Counted from the stretch's first letter, positions 17,496 to 27,381 are shown. The stretch: DNA of 64,000 nucleotides from Dasania sp. GY-MA-18 (GCF_024734385.1 NZ_JANHAP010000011.1:99266-163265); one strand, 5' to 3'. Notes: a model not told the origin generated them from the sequence alone. Made by a program: numbers and translations.

Positions 17496-18444
17496 AAAGA
17501 ATATAAACAAACAACATCAAGAATATCCACACCACATCCACAAAGTGCCAATACCAAGCCGAAGCTTCAAAACCGAAGTGGTCGTCTTTAGTAAAGTGGC
17601 TTGCTTTCATGGAGCGCAACCACTGTATGGTTAGCATAATCGCCCCCATACACACGTGAAAGCCGTGAAAACCTGTGAGAAAGAAGAAGGTAGTACCGTA
17701 TATACCTGCCCCTAAAGTTAGGCCTAACTCATGCATAGCCTCTTGGTATTCCACCACTTGGAAGCCAACAAACACAAAGCCTAATATCAAGGTAACACCT
17801 AACCACATATTAAACTTGCTGCGCTGCTCTTCTTTTAAGGCGTGGTGCGCAAAGTGCAAAGTTACCGATGAGCTTAATAATAATATGGTGTTAATGAGCG
17901 GAATATGTGTCCAGTCTACCGTGCCGTCAGCGCCTTTAAAGGTACCGTTGTTGGCTATGGTTTGATTGGCTATGCCCACGGCATCTTGTGGCGTTGTGTT
18001 CATAGGCCAGTTGTATTCAAAGCCCGGCCACAATAGCCCGTTCATGCGGCCCCCTTCACCTTCGCCAGCCAACCAAGGGCCTACCAGGTTGCGCACATAC
18101 CACAGCGTGCCAAACAGGGCGAAGAAAAACATCACCTCTGAAAATATAAACCACTGCATACCAATAACGTAAGAGCGTTTAAGTTGCGCGCTGTTTTTGC
18201 CCGCTAGATTTTCTACTATGGTAGTGCGAAACCACCAAAATAAAACCGCAGAAAATGAAAACAAGCCTACGGTAAAATAGATTTTTGAGTTAGTTGCAAC
18301 ATCTGGATCGCCCCATGACATATCGTTAATCATGCTGGCTGCGCCGAATAAAGTCAGGAACAAACTGATACTGGCGAGAAACGCCAGTGGGCTGCTCTCT
18401 GGCACGTAATAGGTCTCGTGACCGTTATTGCTTTGACCTGCCAT
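17494..18444 (-). CDS. ctaE: Cytochrome c oxidase subunit III
   Basis: 316 residues with seven predicted helices. Family blocks are ESSPLAFLASISLFLTLFG near the start, FIFSEVMFFFALFGTLWY, LLSSSVTLHFAHHAL, GFHGFHVCMGAIML and WYWHFVDVVWIFL at the end. Subunit III stabilises the catalytic core of the aa3-type oxidase. It is the last gene of the ctaC-ctaD-ctaG-ctaE operon, 91 bp after ctaG. It is slightly longer than many homologues because of a loop containing GEGEGGRMNG and an Asp/Gly-rich stretch. A bidirectional terminator follows. Confidence 0.96.
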   Translation of the reverse strand: MAGQSNNGHETYYVPESSPLAFLASISLFLTLFGAASMINDMSWGDPDVATNSKIYFTVGLFSFSAVLFWWFRTTIVENLAGKNSAQLKRSYVIGMQWFIFSEVMFFFALFGTLWYVRNLVGPWLAGEGEGGRMNGLLWPGFEYNWPMNTTPQDAVGIANQTIANNGTFKGADGTVDWTHIPLINTILLLSSSVTLHFAHHALKEEQRSKFNMWLGVTLILGFVFVGFQVVEYQEAMHELGLTLGAGIYGTTFFFLTGFHGFHVCMGAIMLTIQWLRSMKASHFTKDDHFGFEASAWYWHFVDVVWIFLMLFVYIL

Positions 18445-18535
18445 TTTATTTCTCCGTTTATTCTTTTCTCTTTATGGCTTTCTTTATCTTAGTTAGCGTT
18501 AAGAAAAAAGACCCTTCTTATTGTCATTGATAAAT

Positions 18536-19096
18536 CTATCGCGATGCTACCGAAGGTTTTTTTACCATCTCGGTGACATCAAAAATGGTGTAAGACAAGG
18601 TGATGGTTTTTATGTCGGCGGGTAAATCCCTATCGACTATAAACTGCAGGGGCATTTCTGTTTCAGCGCCGCCCGCTAGGGGTTGCTGGTTGAAACAAAA
18701 ACACTCGGTTTTATGAAAATACTGCGTGGCTCTACCGGGGGTTAAGCTGGGTATAGCTTGTGCCACCATATTGTAGTCGCGCGGATTTTTTGCATAAAAC
18801 ACGGTGCTGTTTATCGCCCCTGGGTGCACTTTTAGCTCGGTCACCGTGGGGCGAAATTGCCAGGGCATTTGATCGTTGATGGTGGCAACAAACTGCACGG
18901 TTACCGTGCGGCTAGTATCAACACCAGCCTCGACCACTTCATAACGCCCACCTGTTTTGCCATTGATACCTAGCTGCTCGCACAGCACGTTATACAAGGG
19001 CACCATCACTAAAGGCACAAAGAACAGCATAAACACTACCGTCGCCACCAATTTGATAACGGTTTTGCTGATAGATGTTTGCTGCTGTTCGGCCAT
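18536..19096 (-). CDS. ctaG: Cytochrome c oxidase assembly protein CtaG (Cox11)
   Basis: 186 residues. One N-terminal membrane helix (about 10-32) is followed by a periplasmic immunoglobulin-like domain. The copper-binding motif KTECFCFNQQPL (about 128-139) carries the Cys-Phe-Cys pair, and AVFYAKNP-type and PVVFFVDP-like strands are recognisable in variant form (INSTVFYAKNPRD, MPLQFIVDRDL). Cox11 inserts copper into the CuB site of subunit I. It lies 18 bp downstream of ctaD, between subunits I and III, the normal order in proteobacteria. Confidence 0.95.
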   Translation of the reverse strand: MAEQQQTSISKTVIKLVATVVFMLFFVPLVMVPLYNVLCEQLGINGKTGGRYEVVEAGVDTSRTVTVQFVATINDQMPWQFRPTVTELKVHPGAINSTVFYAKNPRDYNMVAQAIPSLTPGRATQYFHKTECFCFNQQPLAGGAETEMPLQFIVDRDLPADIKTITLSYTIFDVTEMVKKPSVASR

Positions 19097-19114
19097 GATT
19101 ATCTTGCCTATGCC

Positions 19115-20674
19115 TTATTTCACATTGGGTGGTGTAGTAAAGGTGTGGTAGGGCGCAGGTGATGGCAGCGTCCACTCCAAACCTTCGGCACCTTCCCATG
19201 CTTTCTCTGCTGGTGCTGGCTTACCGGCTAATATGGTGCGCAGCACGTTAAATAAGAATAGCAGTTGTGAAGCACCGTAGATAAACGCACCTATAGACGA
19301 CATCATATTGAAGTCAGAAAACTGCAGGGCGTAATCGGGTATACGGCGTGGCATGCCCGCTAAGCCTAAGAAGTGCTGCGGGAAGAAGGTGAGGTTAAAG
19401 CCTATAAAGGAGATCCAGAAATGGGCCTTACCCATGCCTTCGTCGTACATTTTGCCTGTCCACTTGGGCAACCAGTAGTATACCGCCGCCGACATACTAA
19501 ACACCGCACCCGCCACCATCACGTAATGGAAGTGAGCAACTACGAAGTAGCTGTCGTGATACTGGAAGTCCACCGGCGCCAGCGATAGCATCACCCCGGT
19601 AAATCCACCTATGGTAAATAGGAAAACAAAACCTAGGCAGAACAGCATGGGGGTTTCAAAAGTCATTGCCCCCTGCCACATGGTGGTAATCCAGTTAAAC
19701 ACCTTCACCCCGGTAGGCACCGCGATCAGCATGGTGGCATACATAAAGAACAGCTCACCGGCTACCGGTATACCCACGGTGTACATGTGGTGTACCCACA
19801 CGATAAACGACAGGAAGGCGATAGAGGCGGTGGCGTACACCATAGAGTCATAGCCAAATAGCGGCTTGCGCGCAAAGGTGGGGATAATCTGCGATACCAC
19901 ACCAAAAGCAGGCAGTATGATGATGTATACCTCGGGATGACCAAAGAACCAGAATATATGCTGGAACAATACCGGATCACCACCACCGGCAGCACTAAAG
20001 AAGGAGGTGCCAAAGTGTATATCCATCAACATCATGGTGACACAGGCCGCCAGTACCGGCATAACCGCAACCAGTAAGAAGGCGGTGATCAACCAGGTCC
20101 ACACAAACAGTGGCATCTTCATATAGGTCATACCAGGGGCACGCATATTCACCACGGTAGCGATGATATTGATAGAGCCCATAATGGACGACAAGCCCAT
20201 TAAGTGGATGGCAAATATAAAATAGGTCACGCTGGGTGGCGCATAGGTGGTAGACAGTGGCGCGTAAAAAGTCCAACCGTAGTTGGGTGCGCCGCCATCC
20301 ATAAACAAGGTTGAAGCCAGCATTAAGAACGTGGGCGGTAAAATCCAGAAGCTCCAGTTGTTCATGCGTGGCAACGCCATATCTGGCGCACCTATCATCA
20401 TAGGGATTAACCAGTTAGCCAGGCCCACAAAAGCCGGCATAATGGCACCAAACACCATCACCAAGCCATGCATGGTGGTCATTTGGTTAAAAAATTCAGG
20501 ATCGACAATTTGTATGCCTGGCTGGAACAGTTCAGCACGTATAACCATGGCGAAAGCACCGCCCAGGATAAACATGGCAAAACTAAACCACAGGTACATA
20601 GTGCCTATGTCTTTGTGATTGGTAGTCGTTAACCAACGTGTAAAGCCTTTAGCAGGCCCGTGATGTGCACTCAT
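19115..20674 (-). CDS. ctaD: Cytochrome c oxidase subunit I, aa3 type
   Basis: 519 residues, twelve helices. Haem a ligands are His69 (TTMHGL) and His383; the haem a3 ligand is His381 (VVAHFHYVM). CuB ligands are His246, His295 and His296, and Tyr250 in GHPEVY is cross-linked to His246. The YIIILP segment and these residues identify an A-type haem-copper oxidase. It reduces oxygen to water while pumping protons, receiving electrons from CuA in subunit II. It starts 9 bp after ctaC. Confidence 0.98.
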   Translation of the reverse strand: MSAHHGPAKGFTRWLTTTNHKDIGTMYLWFSFAMFILGGAFAMVIRAELFQPGIQIVDPEFFNQMTTMHGLVMVFGAIMPAFVGLANWLIPMMIGAPDMALPRMNNWSFWILPPTFLMLASTLFMDGGAPNYGWTFYAPLSTTYAPPSVTYFIFAIHLMGLSSIMGSINIIATVVNMRAPGMTYMKMPLFVWTWLITAFLLVAVMPVLAACVTMMLMDIHFGTSFFSAAGGGDPVLFQHIFWFFGHPEVYIIILPAFGVVSQIIPTFARKPLFGYDSMVYATASIAFLSFIVWVHHMYTVGIPVAGELFFMYATMLIAVPTGVKVFNWITTMWQGAMTFETPMLFCLGFVFLFTIGGFTGVMLSLAPVDFQYHDSYFVVAHFHYVMVAGAVFSMSAAVYYWLPKWTGKMYDEGMGKAHFWISFIGFNLTFFPQHFLGLAGMPRRIPDYALQFSDFNMMSSIGAFIYGASQLLFLFNVLRTILAGKPAPAEKAWEGAEGLEWTLPSPAPYHTFTTPPNVK

Positions 20675-20683
20675 AGTGGCCTC

Positions 20684-21841
20684 CTATTTACCTTGCTTGA
20701 AGTTGTAGACGTCTATGGGCTGTACCACATCGCCCATATTATTACCGAAGGCATTACGCTGGTAGGTAATGACCGCCGCCATCTCAACATCGTTTATTTG
20801 ACCGCCAAAGGCTTGCATGGCTGTACCCGGTACCCCGTTAACCCCTACATCTAAATGGGTAGCTAAGGCACCGGTAGCTATGGGGCTCTTGGCTATGGCT
20901 TTACCTACACCGCCTTCACCGTTGGCTCCGTGGCAAGCGGCACAGCTTTTGTCGTAAACCTCTTTACCTGCTGCCATTTGCTCATCGAGGCTAAAGTTTT
21001 TACTCATTAGTGCTTTGATTTCGGCAGCCTGTGACTTTTTCTCGTTTAGCCAGTTTTTGTATTCGGCCTCTTCAACTACGTTAACCACTATAGGCATATA
21101 GCCGTGGTCTTTACCGCAGAGCTCGGCACACTGGCCGCGATAGATACCGGTTTGGGTAGCCTTGGTCCAAGTTTCGTTGATAAAACCGGGAATGGCATCG
21201 CGCTTAACCGCTAAGGCTGGCACCCACCAAGCGTGGATTACATCGTTGGCGGTAACCAAAAAGCGTACTTTTTTGTTCACCGGAAGCACCATGGGCTCGT
21301 CTACCTCTAGTAGGTAGTGTTGGCCTTTGGCATCTTCGTTATAAATTTCAGTTTTGCCGGTACGCAGGTTACTGAAGAAGGAGACATTGTCACCGTTAGG
21401 GTCTATGTACTCGTATTTCCACTTCCATTGATAGCCGGTAATCATCACATCTAAGTCCGCATCGTCGGTGTCATACACCTCTAACAGGGTTTTTGTGGCG
21501 GGGAAGGCAATCACAATCAGAATAATGAAAGGCACTACGGTCCAAGCTATTTCTACCGAGGTACTTTCGTGGAAATCGGCGGGTTTAGCGCCCAGTGATT
21601 TACGGTGAGTTAAAATTGAATAAAACATTAGGCCAAAAACAACTACGCCTATCCACACACAGATCCAAAAAACCGTCATGTGTAAGTCGTAAATTTTTGC
21701 ACCGAGTTCAGTAACGCCTGGCGTGAGGTTAGTCTGCCAGCGCTGAGCTTCTTCAGCCCAGGCAGCTGTACCCAGCATGCTGAGTAACATCAGCACAGGA
21801 CTAAGCGCCAGCTTTGAGAGCCGCTTCGCTTGTAAATGCAT
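20684..21841 (-). CDS. ctaC: Cytochrome c oxidase subunit II with fused cytochrome c domain (caa3-like)
   Basis: 385 residues from the ATG at 21841, preferred because a GGAG lies about 8 bp upstream; in-frame starts at 21856 and 21892 would add residues before the signal peptide (about 1-29, ending GTAAWA). Two helices (about 53-75 and 98-117) anchor a periplasmic cupredoxin domain whose CuA ligands His203, Cys238, Cys242, His246 and Met249 are present. A C-terminal cytochrome c domain carries CAACH (300-304) and a later Met ligand. It accepts electrons from soluble or membrane cytochrome c and passes them to subunit I. First gene of the structural operon. Confidence 0.96.
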   Translation of the reverse strand: MHLQAKRLSKLALSPVLMLLSMLGTAAWAEEAQRWQTNLTPGVTELGAKIYDLHMTVFWICVWIGVVVFGLMFYSILTHRKSLGAKPADFHESTSVEIAWTVVPFIILIVIAFPATKTLLEVYDTDDADLDVMITGYQWKWKYEYIDPNGDNVSFFSNLRTGKTEIYNEDAKGQHYLLEVDEPMVLPVNKKVRFLVTANDVIHAWWVPALAVKRDAIPGFINETWTKATQTGIYRGQCAELCGKDHGYMPIVVNVVEEAEYKNWLNEKKSQAAEIKALMSKNFSLDEQMAAGKEVYDKSCAACHGANGEGGVGKAIAKSPIATGALATHLDVGVNGVPGTAMQAFGGQINDVEMAAVITYQRNAFGNNMGDVVQPIDVYNFKQGK

Positions 21842-22214
21842 CTCCCGTGTCTCCATTTTATTGTTAATATTGTTCGGCACTCGCCAAACCAATAGCCAAT
21901 AAAATATAGCTATAGCACTAAACCAACTAGGGCTTGCTACTGTTAGTTAAACGCTATGCGCATAACTAACCACCAATTAAGAGATTAAACTGCAATCGCT
22001 TGTGAAATTAGTGTCTTATTGTTGTTATTGGACGACTAAAAAACCACTGTAGAAACCGGTGGAAGCTTAGCTCCACGAGTAACCGAAATGCGACAAAACG
22101 TCGCGATTATAACGAGCTTTTTTGGCATAGGCCAAGTCAAACCTAGCAGAAATCTGATTAAAGTGCAGACAAAGCGATAATTTTTTATTCAAACAGGCTT
22201 AAAAACAGACAGAT
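21842..22214. other. Divergent intergenic region upstream of ctaC and the MATE gene
   Basis: About 370 bp that must contain the oxidase operon promoter and the MATE gene promoter. A short hairpin (GCGAC/GTCGC, 22090-22104) is visible. I see no clear -35/-10 pair or recognised operator. Confidence 0.35.
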
Positions 22215-23543
22215 ATGCCCTACCACAAAACACTAAACCACAAGATATGGGCTTTAGCCTGGCCCATGATTATTTCCAATCTTTCTGTTCCCTTATTGGG
22301 ATTAGTGGATACCGCGATACTGGGGCACTTGGATTCTGCTCATTATTTAGCCGCTGTTGCCGTAGGCAGCAGCGTATTATCGTTTTTATATTGGGGCTTT
22401 GGTTTTTTACGCATGGGGACTACCGGTTTTGCCGCCCAGGCTTATGGCGCCAATAATGGCCAAGCCAGTCGTCAACTTGTCGCCCAAAGTATGATTATGG
22501 GGGCAAGCATAGGCGCAGTGTTATTAATCACCAGCCCTTGGCTGTTACAACTGGGGCTGACTTTAGTCGAGGCTCCCGCCAATGCCCAAGCGCTGGCCTT
22601 GAGCTACTGCCAAATCCGTATTTTTAGTGCCCCCGCCGTGCTGGTTAACTATGCCATCGTTGGCTGGTTAATCGGCCATCAACAGACCCGCTGGCCGCTG
22701 TTGATTATGCTGTTCACCAATATTATCAATATCGTATTAGACCTGTGGTTTATAGTTGGTTTAAAAATGAACAGCGATGGTGCCGCCTGGGCCACCTTAA
22801 TTGCAGAATACCTAGGCTGTGGCATAGCCCTTTATGTACTCAAGCGACAGCTTGCTCCCATGTCGGGCAGCTTGCAGTGGCCCGCATTGTTAAGTTGGCA
22901 GCACTACCAACAGCTGTTAACCGTTAATCGCCATCTGTTTGTGCGTACCCTAGCACTATTAGCCAGCCTTGCTTTTTTTACTGCCCAGGGCGCGCAACAA
23001 GGCGCAATTGTTTTGGCGGCCAACGCCATCTTAATGCAGCTGGTGATGTTATCGTCCTATGGCATGGATGGCTTTGCCCATGCCACCGAGGCCTTGGTAG
23101 GTGATGCCATAGGTAAAAAAAATCATCGCCGGTTTATTGCCAGCTGCTGGGCCTGCGGCTACTGGGCTGGCTTATCGGCGCTATTATTTAGCCTCACCTT
23201 TTGGCTGTTGGGTGAGCACTTGCTGCCACTATTTAGCTCGCTAAGTGATGTGGTTAATACCGCTAAGCTTTATCTGCCTTGGGTTATAGCGCTGCCGCTG
23301 CTAGCCGTTGCCAGCTACTGCTTGGATGGTATTTTTATCGGTGCCTCACAATCCCAAGCCATGCAATACACCATGCTACTGGCCAGCCTGGTGGTTTATT
23401 TGCCTTGTTGGGCTCTGACTCAACACTGGGGCAACCACGGCCTGTGGTTTGCCTTTGCTGCTTTTAACTTAGCCCGGGGGCTGGGTTTGGCTGCATTTTT
23501 TATCCGTTATAACAAACGTCGATATTGGTACTTGCCGCACTAA
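22215..23543 (+). CDS. MATE family efflux transporter (DinF-like)
   Basis: 442 residues with twelve predicted helices. The N-terminal block LAWPMIISNLSVPLLGLVDTAILGHL matches the DinF branch of MATE proteins, and GFLRMGTTGFAAQAYGA is the conserved helix 2-3 region. Members export cationic drugs, toxins or metabolites in exchange for Na+ or H+. Family membership is clear, substrate unknown. It stands alone between the oxidase operon and a hypothetical gene, with its own hairpin terminator. Confidence 0.9.
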   Translation: MPYHKTLNHKIWALAWPMIISNLSVPLLGLVDTAILGHLDSAHYLAAVAVGSSVLSFLYWGFGFLRMGTTGFAAQAYGANNGQASRQLVAQSMIMGASIGAVLLITSPWLLQLGLTLVEAPANAQALALSYCQIRIFSAPAVLVNYAIVGWLIGHQQTRWPLLIMLFTNIINIVLDLWFIVGLKMNSDGAAWATLIAEYLGCGIALYVLKRQLAPMSGSLQWPALLSWQHYQQLLTVNRHLFVRTLALLASLAFFTAQGAQQGAIVLAANAILMQLVMLSSYGMDGFAHATEALVGDAIGKKNHRRFIASCWACGYWAGLSALLFSLTFWLLGEHLLPLFSSLSDVVNTAKLYLPWVIALPLLAVASYCLDGIFIGASQSQAMQYTMLLASLVVYLPCWALTQHWGNHGLWFAFAAFNLARGLGLAAFFIRYNKRRYWYLPH

Positions 23544-23546
23544 ATA

Positions 23547-23576
23547 AAAAAGTTTGTTATTTCACTAACACTTTTT
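23547..23576 (+). terminator. Intrinsic terminator after the MATE gene
   Basis: AAAAAG/CTTTTT and TGTTA/TAACA pair across a short loop with a two-base bulge, starting 3 bp after the stop codon and ending in a T-run. Confidence 0.65.
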
Positions 23577-23664
23577 GCTAGCTAGGCTAAGGTTTTGTAC
23601 TAGCCTTAGTGATGAGCACAGCAACCGTTCGTTTTTATTTCCCATTAGCCATAGAGGAGGGCGC

Positions 23665-24315
23665 GTGAGCATTAACGCTATACACGAAACCATCGCCATG
23701 GCTAAAGCCCATGAAGCGAAAACCGGCCACTTAGCAAAGCTGTTAGCCGCAAAATGTGATAACAATGTGCACTTGGCCATCAAGCTGCCAAAACAAAATC
23801 CCGAGCAAAGCTTATTGGAGTTTGTAACCGCCTACATAGAACATGCACCGCAATTTTTAGAAGCCGCCAGAGCCATTACTAAACAGGCCAATATAGCCCA
23901 ATACGCTGAGCCTTATTTTAAAGTCGCCGAAGACTTTTTTTTAAAGCCGCCCGAAATTGTTGCCGGCCATGTGGGTTTAGATGAGCTGATGGATGAGGCC
24001 TACTTAGCTCACAGGCTAATCGAAGAGGTGAACGACCGCTTTATGGTTAAGGCTGGCATACCCCTTATTCCCATGGACATGACAGTGTCGAATTTAATTA
24101 TCCACAGTTTAATAGGCGAGCCCTTTGCTAACGAATTAGATGAGGCGGTAGATTACACCGTGCAAAAAGCCATGGTGAATGAGCATTTATACGCTAGCGT
24201 GGCTTTTACCACTTATGCCAAACAACACAAAGCCGATAACTGGCAACAAGAGCGCGAGCAATGGCCCTGTTTAACGGATAATTTGACTATAGGTTTAGAG
24301 TTTAGTGACCGCTAA
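23665..24315 (+). CDS. Conserved hypothetical protein
   Basis: 216 residues from the GTG at 23665, chosen because GAGGAGG lies 4 bp upstream; the open frame extends 30 codons further up without a ribosome binding site. It is a soluble, mostly helical protein with no signal peptide or membrane segment. Recognisable stretches are AIKLPKQNPEQSLLEFVTAY, HAPQFLEAARAITKQA and VGLDELMDEAYLAHRLIEEV. I do not recognise a characterised domain. It follows the MATE gene but is separated by a terminator, and converges on the MocR gene with an 11-bp gap. Confidence 0.65.
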   Translation: MSINAIHETIAMAKAHEAKTGHLAKLLAAKCDNNVHLAIKLPKQNPEQSLLEFVTAYIEHAPQFLEAARAITKQANIAQYAEPYFKVAEDFFLKPPEIVAGHVGLDELMDEAYLAHRLIEEVNDRFMVKAGIPLIPMDMTVSNLIIHSLIGEPFANELDEAVDYTVQKAMVNEHLYASVAFTTYAKQHKADNWQQEREQWPCLTDNLTIGLEFSDR

Positions 24316-24326
24316 TCACCGTCCAC

Positions 24327-25766
24327 CTAACATTTTTGCTCAGCTTCGCTGGCGATAAATTTACCCAATTGCTGTAATGCCTTAGTGCGTGCCTTGGTCC
24401 ATGGGTGAGCAAAGCTAATACGCAAAAAATGCTGATAGCGTTGCTGGGCCGTAAACAAACGCCCCGGGGTAATAATCACGCCCGCTTTGCGTGCTTGCGC
24501 ATACAGCGACACCGTACACACTGAGGGCGGCAACTCTAACCAAAGTGCTAAGCCTCCTTGCGGATGACTACAGCTCTGTGCCATAGGTAAATGCTGGGCG
24601 ATTAACTGTAGCAGCTGCCTATACTGCTGTTGATATTGCTGACGCTTGGCTCGTAAATGGCGCTCCAAGCCACCTTCCTGAATATAATCACTAAGCCCCT
24701 GCTGCAGGGTTTGGCTGCTGGCCAAGGCGGTGACTAGTTTGAGTCTTTTAACCGCTGCTAGATACTTGCCAGGGGCTATCCAACCTAGGCGTAAATCTCT
24801 GGACAGGGATTTAGAAAAAGAAGAGCACAGCAATACCGAGCCACTGTCATCATAGGAGTAAATACTGCGCGGCCGCAGTGAGCCAAAATAAAGGTCGCCG
24901 TAAATATCATCCTCAATAATGGCAATACCCTGGGCGATGCTCAACGCCAAAATTCGCTGTTTATTTTTTTCTGGCATGCAAGCCCCGGTTGGGGTGGCAT
25001 AGCAGGGCGAGACGATTAAGGCTTTTACCGGCCAATGTTGTAAAGCCATCTCTAAAGCATCGGGGCTAATACCTTCTTCTACCGAGCTGGGTAACTCCAG
25101 AGCCTGCAGGCCTAAGGCCTCTAATAATTGAAAAGCCCCGTAAAACCCCGGTGACTCTATGGCGACTATATCACCCGGCGAGGTGGTGGCCATCAAGGCT
25201 AATAATAGCGCGTGCTGGCAGCCAGCCGTGACTACCAAGTCCTGGCCGGAAACTTTCGCTCCCGCCATAGCCATGCGCTGTGCCAGTTGGGAGCGCAAAG
25301 ACCACAGGCCCATAGGCTCATCATAGTAATCTTGCTCTAGGGCAGACTGCCGCCGCTGGGCCCTAGCTAAACAGCGACGCAATTGCTCATTCGCCAACTC
25401 ATTGGGCTGATCGGGCAGTAAATCAAAAGCCGCCCCTTTAACCATAATATCTAACAGTAATTGATCGGCAGACACCGGGCTTGGTGTTATTGAGGGCTGG
25501 CTTAAGGCTGGTGTACTTAAACCGGCCGCATCACTGGCTGCTGAGGCACAGACAAAATACCCCGACCTAGGCCGCGCCGCGATTAGGCCTTCGGCCTCCA
25601 AGCGACTATAGGCGGTTAGCACCGTGGATTTAGAGAGTTTATGCTGCCGGCAGTATTCCCGCACTGAGGGCAGGCGTTCACCCACCGCCCGTTGGCCACT
25701 GTTGATTTGCTCACGCAACTGGGCCTCAACTTGTTGATAAAGATAAGCGTCTGTGTGTTTAGCCAT
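24327..25766 (-). CDS. MocR-type GntR regulator with aminotransferase domain
   Basis: 479 residues. The N-terminal GntR winged helix (about 5-75) shows RLPSVREYCRQHKLSKSTVL and ARPRSGYFV. A fold-type I aminotransferase domain follows, with VVTAGCQHALLLAL, ESPGFYGAFQLLEALG, EDDIYGDLYFG and the PLP-lysine segment SSFSKSLSRDLRLGWI. MocR regulators use PLP as a sensing cofactor and often control PLP, GABA, taurine or amino-acid metabolism. The target is not evident: the divergent neighbour is ccoG, 174 bp away, which is not an obvious PLP-linked gene. Confidence 0.88.
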   Translation of the reverse strand: MAKHTDAYLYQQVEAQLREQINSGQRAVGERLPSVREYCRQHKLSKSTVLTAYSRLEAEGLIAARPRSGYFVCASAASDAAGLSTPALSQPSITPSPVSADQLLLDIMVKGAAFDLLPDQPNELANEQLRRCLARAQRRQSALEQDYYDEPMGLWSLRSQLAQRMAMAGAKVSGQDLVVTAGCQHALLLALMATTSPGDIVAIESPGFYGAFQLLEALGLQALELPSSVEEGISPDALEMALQHWPVKALIVSPCYATPTGACMPEKNKQRILALSIAQGIAIIEDDIYGDLYFGSLRPRSIYSYDDSGSVLLCSSFSKSLSRDLRLGWIAPGKYLAAVKRLKLVTALASSQTLQQGLSDYIQEGGLERHLRAKRQQYQQQYRQLLQLIAQHLPMAQSCSHPQGGLALWLELPPSVCTVSLYAQARKAGVIITPGRLFTAQQRYQHFLRISFAHPWTKARTKALQQLGKFIASEAEQKC

Positions 25767-25940
25767 AGGGGTACAGTGCCAAAAAAAATGATGGGGACAA
25801 AGGCTTAGCCCGCATACCTGTACCTTAACATATAAGTTTTTTTGAATCTGTACCCAATAGCATCCCCCACCTAGACTAGCGCCACTTTCTGTATTGGCTA
25901 TGCCCTGATAGCCCAGCTTTACAAACCGTGGTGCCTTTTT

Positions 25941-27368
25941 ATGCCCTCAGCTATGCCCCCAGCTCAGCCCTCGTCTAAAACGATAACGCCTAGCCCACAA
26001 GGCAGTGCCTATATAGATCTCTATCAGCCTTATCAAAAGATTTATACCCGCCAAATTAAGGGCTATTACCAGCGGTTACGGCAATACCTATGCGTACCTC
26101 TGCTGCTGGCGTATTTTTTATTACCTTGGCTTTCTATAGATCAACGCCCGGCCATGTTGTTCGACCTCTCGGCGCAACAGTTTCACATTCTATGGGCGAC
26201 CTTTACTCCCCAAGATGGCTATCTGCTGATGCTATTACTCATGCTGGCCGCTTTTGCTTTATTTGCCTCTACGGTGGTGGTGGGTCGCGCATGGTGTGGA
26301 TTCACTTGCCCACAAACCGTATGGACCATGATTTTTATGTGGCTGGAAGAGCACAGCGAGGGCAGCCGCAACCAGCGTATTAAGCTAGACCAACAGCCGT
26401 GGACGCTTAGCAAGCTGGCGCGCAAAACTTATAAACACAGCCTGTGGCTAATGCTGTCGCTGGCCACCGGCCTTAGCTTTGTCGGTTATTTTTATGGCAT
26501 CAAAGCCTTGCTTATAGACCTAAGTCACTTTGCCGCTACCTTAGAAGCCTGTTTTTGGGTGCTGTTATTTACTGTGCTCACCTACCTCAATGCCGGCTGG
26601 TTGCGAGATCAGGTCTGCAAATACATGTGCCCCTATGCTCGTTTTCAATCGGTGATGTACGACCAGGACACCTTGCTAGTCACTTATGATCAAGCCCGCG
26701 GTGAAAATCGTGGCCCCCGTAAAGCTGGCAGCAACTACCAAGCACAGGGCTTAGGTGACTGCATAGATTGCAGCTGGTGTGTGCAAGTGTGCCCGGTAGA
26801 TATAGACATACGCAACGGCCTACAGTCTGAGTGTATAGACTGCGGCCTGTGCATAGACGCCTGTGATAGCGTGATGGAAAAAATGGCTTACGACAAAGGG
26901 TTGATCAGTTTTAGCAGCCAGCGCGCCTCGACAACAGGAATAAAAAAACTATGGCGACCGAGATTAGCGGGCTATTTAATGACCTTTATTATCACCATAG
27001 CCTTATTAACCCATACCATAGTTTCGCGGGTACCCCTAAGCCTGACGATTACACGCGATAGAGGCCCCACACTTTATACGGTAGTCGGTAACAATATAGA
27101 AAATCGATATAGCCTTAAGGTTCATCATAAGGGTCAGGACAGGCAAACTTTTTTAATTAGCATTAACGGTGAGCTAAACTACCGCCTTAAAGGGCCGCAG
27201 CGCATAAGCATAGAAGCGGGCGGCGTATATCAACAGGCCATGCGTATACAATTACCTAAGGACGAATTACAAAAAACCAGCAACCGGTTTACGATTACGG
27301 TGCGCTCGGTGCAAGACCCCACTATTAGCGTCCAAAAAATCAGCACCTTTCTTGGCCCTAGTAAATAA
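25941..27368 (+). CDS. ccoG: Cytochrome oxidase accessory protein CcoG (FixG/RdxA)
   Basis: 475 residues. Several membrane helices in the N-terminal half carry GRAWCGFTCPQTVWTMIFMW. A ferredoxin-like section with two 4Fe-4S motifs follows (CIDCSWCVQVCPVDIDIRNG and CIDCGLCIDACDSVM), then a helix and a C-terminal Ig-like domain (from about 350). CcoG is a Cu(II) reductase needed for copper supply to cbb3-type oxidases and is normally encoded beside ccoNOPQ. No cbb3 genes are in this window, so here it is either a detached copy or serves elsewhere. The downstream urea transporter gene converges 13 bp away. Confidence 0.93.
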   Translation: MPSAMPPAQPSSKTITPSPQGSAYIDLYQPYQKIYTRQIKGYYQRLRQYLCVPLLLAYFLLPWLSIDQRPAMLFDLSAQQFHILWATFTPQDGYLLMLLLMLAAFALFASTVVVGRAWCGFTCPQTVWTMIFMWLEEHSEGSRNQRIKLDQQPWTLSKLARKTYKHSLWLMLSLATGLSFVGYFYGIKALLIDLSHFAATLEACFWVLLFTVLTYLNAGWLRDQVCKYMCPYARFQSVMYDQDTLLVTYDQARGENRGPRKAGSNYQAQGLGDCIDCSWCVQVCPVDIDIRNGLQSECIDCGLCIDACDSVMEKMAYDKGLISFSSQRASTTGIKKLWRPRLAGYLMTFIITIALLTHTIVSRVPLSLTITRDRGPTLYTVVGNNIENRYSLKVHHKGQDRQTFLISINGELNYRLKGPQRISIEAGGVYQQAMRIQLPKDELQKTSNRFTITVRSVQDPTISVQKISTFLGPSK

Positions 27369-27381
27369 TAGTCTGCTGCCT

